A stretch of DNA of 8,623 nt, taken from assembly GCA_002426825.1 (NCBI GenBank), contig DINK01000036.1:3623-12245 (forward strand). Direction: 5' to 3'. This document shows, piece by piece, positions 7,572 to 8,623 of the stretch. This DNA is from Holosporaceae bacterium UBA5542. Its GTDB lineage: Bacteria > Pseudomonadota > Alphaproteobacteria > UBA7879 > UBA5542. Every line of letters starts with the position of its first letter. Positions within the stretch are counted from its first letter, which is position 1. The translations under genes and the position numbers were made by a program. The notes below the pieces were generated by a model. It made no database searches and was not told where the DNA came from. It was given only the letters and a program-made list of their open reading frames with translations.

Positions 7572-8623
7572 TTACTTTCTTTTTAGAACTGCTTTAATAA
7601 ACGCATCAAACAATGGGTGTGGTGAAAATGGGCGCGACTTAAATTCAGGATGAAACTGTACTGCCAAAAACCACGGATGATCTTTAAGTTCAATAATTTC
7701 AGGCAATTTATGATCTGGAGACATACCTGAAAAAATAACCCCAACCTTCTCAAAATCAGGCTTATATTTGATATTCACTTCATACCGGTGCCGGTGGCGC
7801 TCTTGAATCAAGTTACTGCCATATGCATTAAAGGCTTTTGTTCCCTCTTCTAAGTGCGAAGGATAGGACCCAAGGCGCATAGTCCCCCCCTTGTCATCTG
7901 ATTCATGACGTTTCTCAATAAAGCCAGCAGTGCCCTCCCACTCGCTCATCAACGCAACAATCGGGGTATCTGTTTCTTCTAATTCGGTCGAACTTGCATT
8001 TTCCATACCCATTAAATCACGGGCAATATCAATAAGGGCCACTTGCATACCAAAACAAATACCAAAGTATGGTATTTTCTTTCGTCGCGCATACCGGCTG
8101 GCCAACATTTTGCCTTCCACCCCGCGTGCACCGAACCCACCAGGCACTAGAATACCATGCAGCCGAGCAAGTTTTTTCTCATAATTCTCTTCAGTCAGAC
8201 TGTCTGCATCCACCCATTGTACTTGCACATTGATATGCATCGAAACACCACTGTGCACCAAAGCCTCATGAATAGATTTATATGCATCTTGCAATGATAC
8301 ATACTTACCCACTATACCAATAGTAATGGTGTATTTTAGGTTATTTAGACCTTCAACAAAACGCTTCCATTTTTTAATTTCGATTGCCTTTTTTTGAGGA
8401 ACATCAAAATAAGACAAAATTTCTCGATCTAAATGCTGGTTGTGAAGGGTTAAAGGCACCTGATAAATACTATCAACATCTAAGGCAGATAGAACGCGGT
8501 CTTCTGATAGGTTACAGAAAAGAGCAAGTTTTTTACGCTCCTCATCAGACATCGGTTTTTCACTTCGACATAAAAGAATATCTGGCTGTATACCATATCC
8601 AAGTAATTCTTTTACTGAATGTA
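7572..8623 (-). CDS. pyrG: CTP synthase (glutamine hydrolysing), C-terminal part; 5' end outside the window
   Basis: Amidates UTP to CTP using ATP and glutamine-derived ammonia, the last step of pyrimidine nucleotide synthesis. The frame is open to the window edge (HSVKELLGYGIQPDILLCRSEKP precedes the ATG at 8552, which is therefore internal). About 349 residues are visible of a usual 540, so roughly the first 190, including the P-loop, are missing. Present are the end of the synthetase domain (IQPDILLCRS, LALFCN, Y-QVPL), a linker, and the class I glutamine amidotransferase domain starting at ITIGIVGKYV. Numbered from the ATG at 8552, the triad is Cys166 (GICFGMQ), His301 and Glu303 (QFHPEF); oxyanion loop VPGGFGARG, GGTMRLG and ERHRHRYEVN are intact. 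GICFGMQ in place of E. coli GICLGMQ is common in alphaproteobacteria as I recall. First visible gene of the pyrG-kdsA-eno-ftsB operon; its CTP also activates Kdo in the pathway KdsA feeds. Confidence 0.97.
   Translation of the reverse strand, partial: HSVKELLGYGIQPDILLCRSEKPMSDEERKKLALFCNLSEDRVLSALDVDSIYQVPLTLHNQHLDREILSYFDVPQKKAIEIKKWKRFVEGLNNLKYTITIGIVGKYVSLQDAYKSIHEALVHSGVSMHINVQVQWVDADSLTEENYEKKLARLHGILVPGGFGARGVEGKMLASRYARRKKIPYFGICFGMQVALIDIARDLMGMENASSTELEETDTPIVALMSEWEGTAGFIEKRHESDDKGGTMRLGSYPSHLEEGTKAFNAYGSNLIQERHRHRYEVNIKYKPDFEKVGVIFSGMSPDHKLPEIIELKDHPWFLAVQFHPEFKSRPFSPHPLFDAFIKAVLKRK

Noticed and set aside
8550..8552. ATG as the start of pyrG
   Set aside because: It lies in the middle of the CTP synthase domain; 23 further in-frame residues upstream match the family and the N-terminal synthetase domain is simply outside the window.

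Overview
The window looks like chromosomal housekeeping DNA from a low-GC Gram-negative bacterium, most likely an alphaproteobacterium. This is inferred from gene order, the long alphaproteobacterial-style aminopeptidase P, the YejA-type binding protein and the FtsB sequence. AT-rich composition and lean spacing would suit a host-associated lineage such as Holosporales, but no taxonomic marker proves this. The order pyrG-kdsA-eno-ftsB is a known proteobacterial cluster (alpha and beta). The KdsA enzyme implies a Kdo-containing lipopolysaccharide outer membrane.

Layout. Positions 1-1671 (+) hold a long M24B aminopeptidase P that is cut at its N terminus by the window edge. Everything after it lies on the minus strand, converging on it with only 5 bases between stop codons. 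Read in the direction of transcription (right to left), the minus strand gives: the C-terminal two thirds of CTP synthase (pyrG, cut by the right edge), the metal-dependent type of Kdo8P synthase (kdsA), enolase (eno), the divisome protein FtsB, a small TehB-like SAM methyltransferase of unknown substrate, a LysR-type regulator, and a YejA-like periplasmic oligopeptide-binding protein.

How the genes relate. pyrG, kdsA, eno and ftsB are packed with gaps of 4, 9 and 15 bases and are surely one operon, linking CTP supply, Kdo synthesis (Kdo is activated with CTP), glycolysis and septum formation. The methyltransferase follows after 53 bases and may be a read-through passenger; its DNA looks more AT-rich. 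The LysR gene has its own probable promoter in a 95-base AT-rich gap carrying a CTTA-N9-TAAG dyad and repeated 12-mers. It appears to be co-transcribed with the binding protein, suggesting a small autoregulated peptide-uptake unit that lacks its own permease in this window. A binding-protein start that would overlap the end of lysR is probably wrong; a GTG or TTG start behind a good ribosome binding site begins just after lysR stops.

I found no RNA genes, mobile elements, CRISPR arrays or clearly novel system. The points worth a second look are modest: the lysR control region, the orphan binding protein, the methyltransferase and the KdsA metal class.
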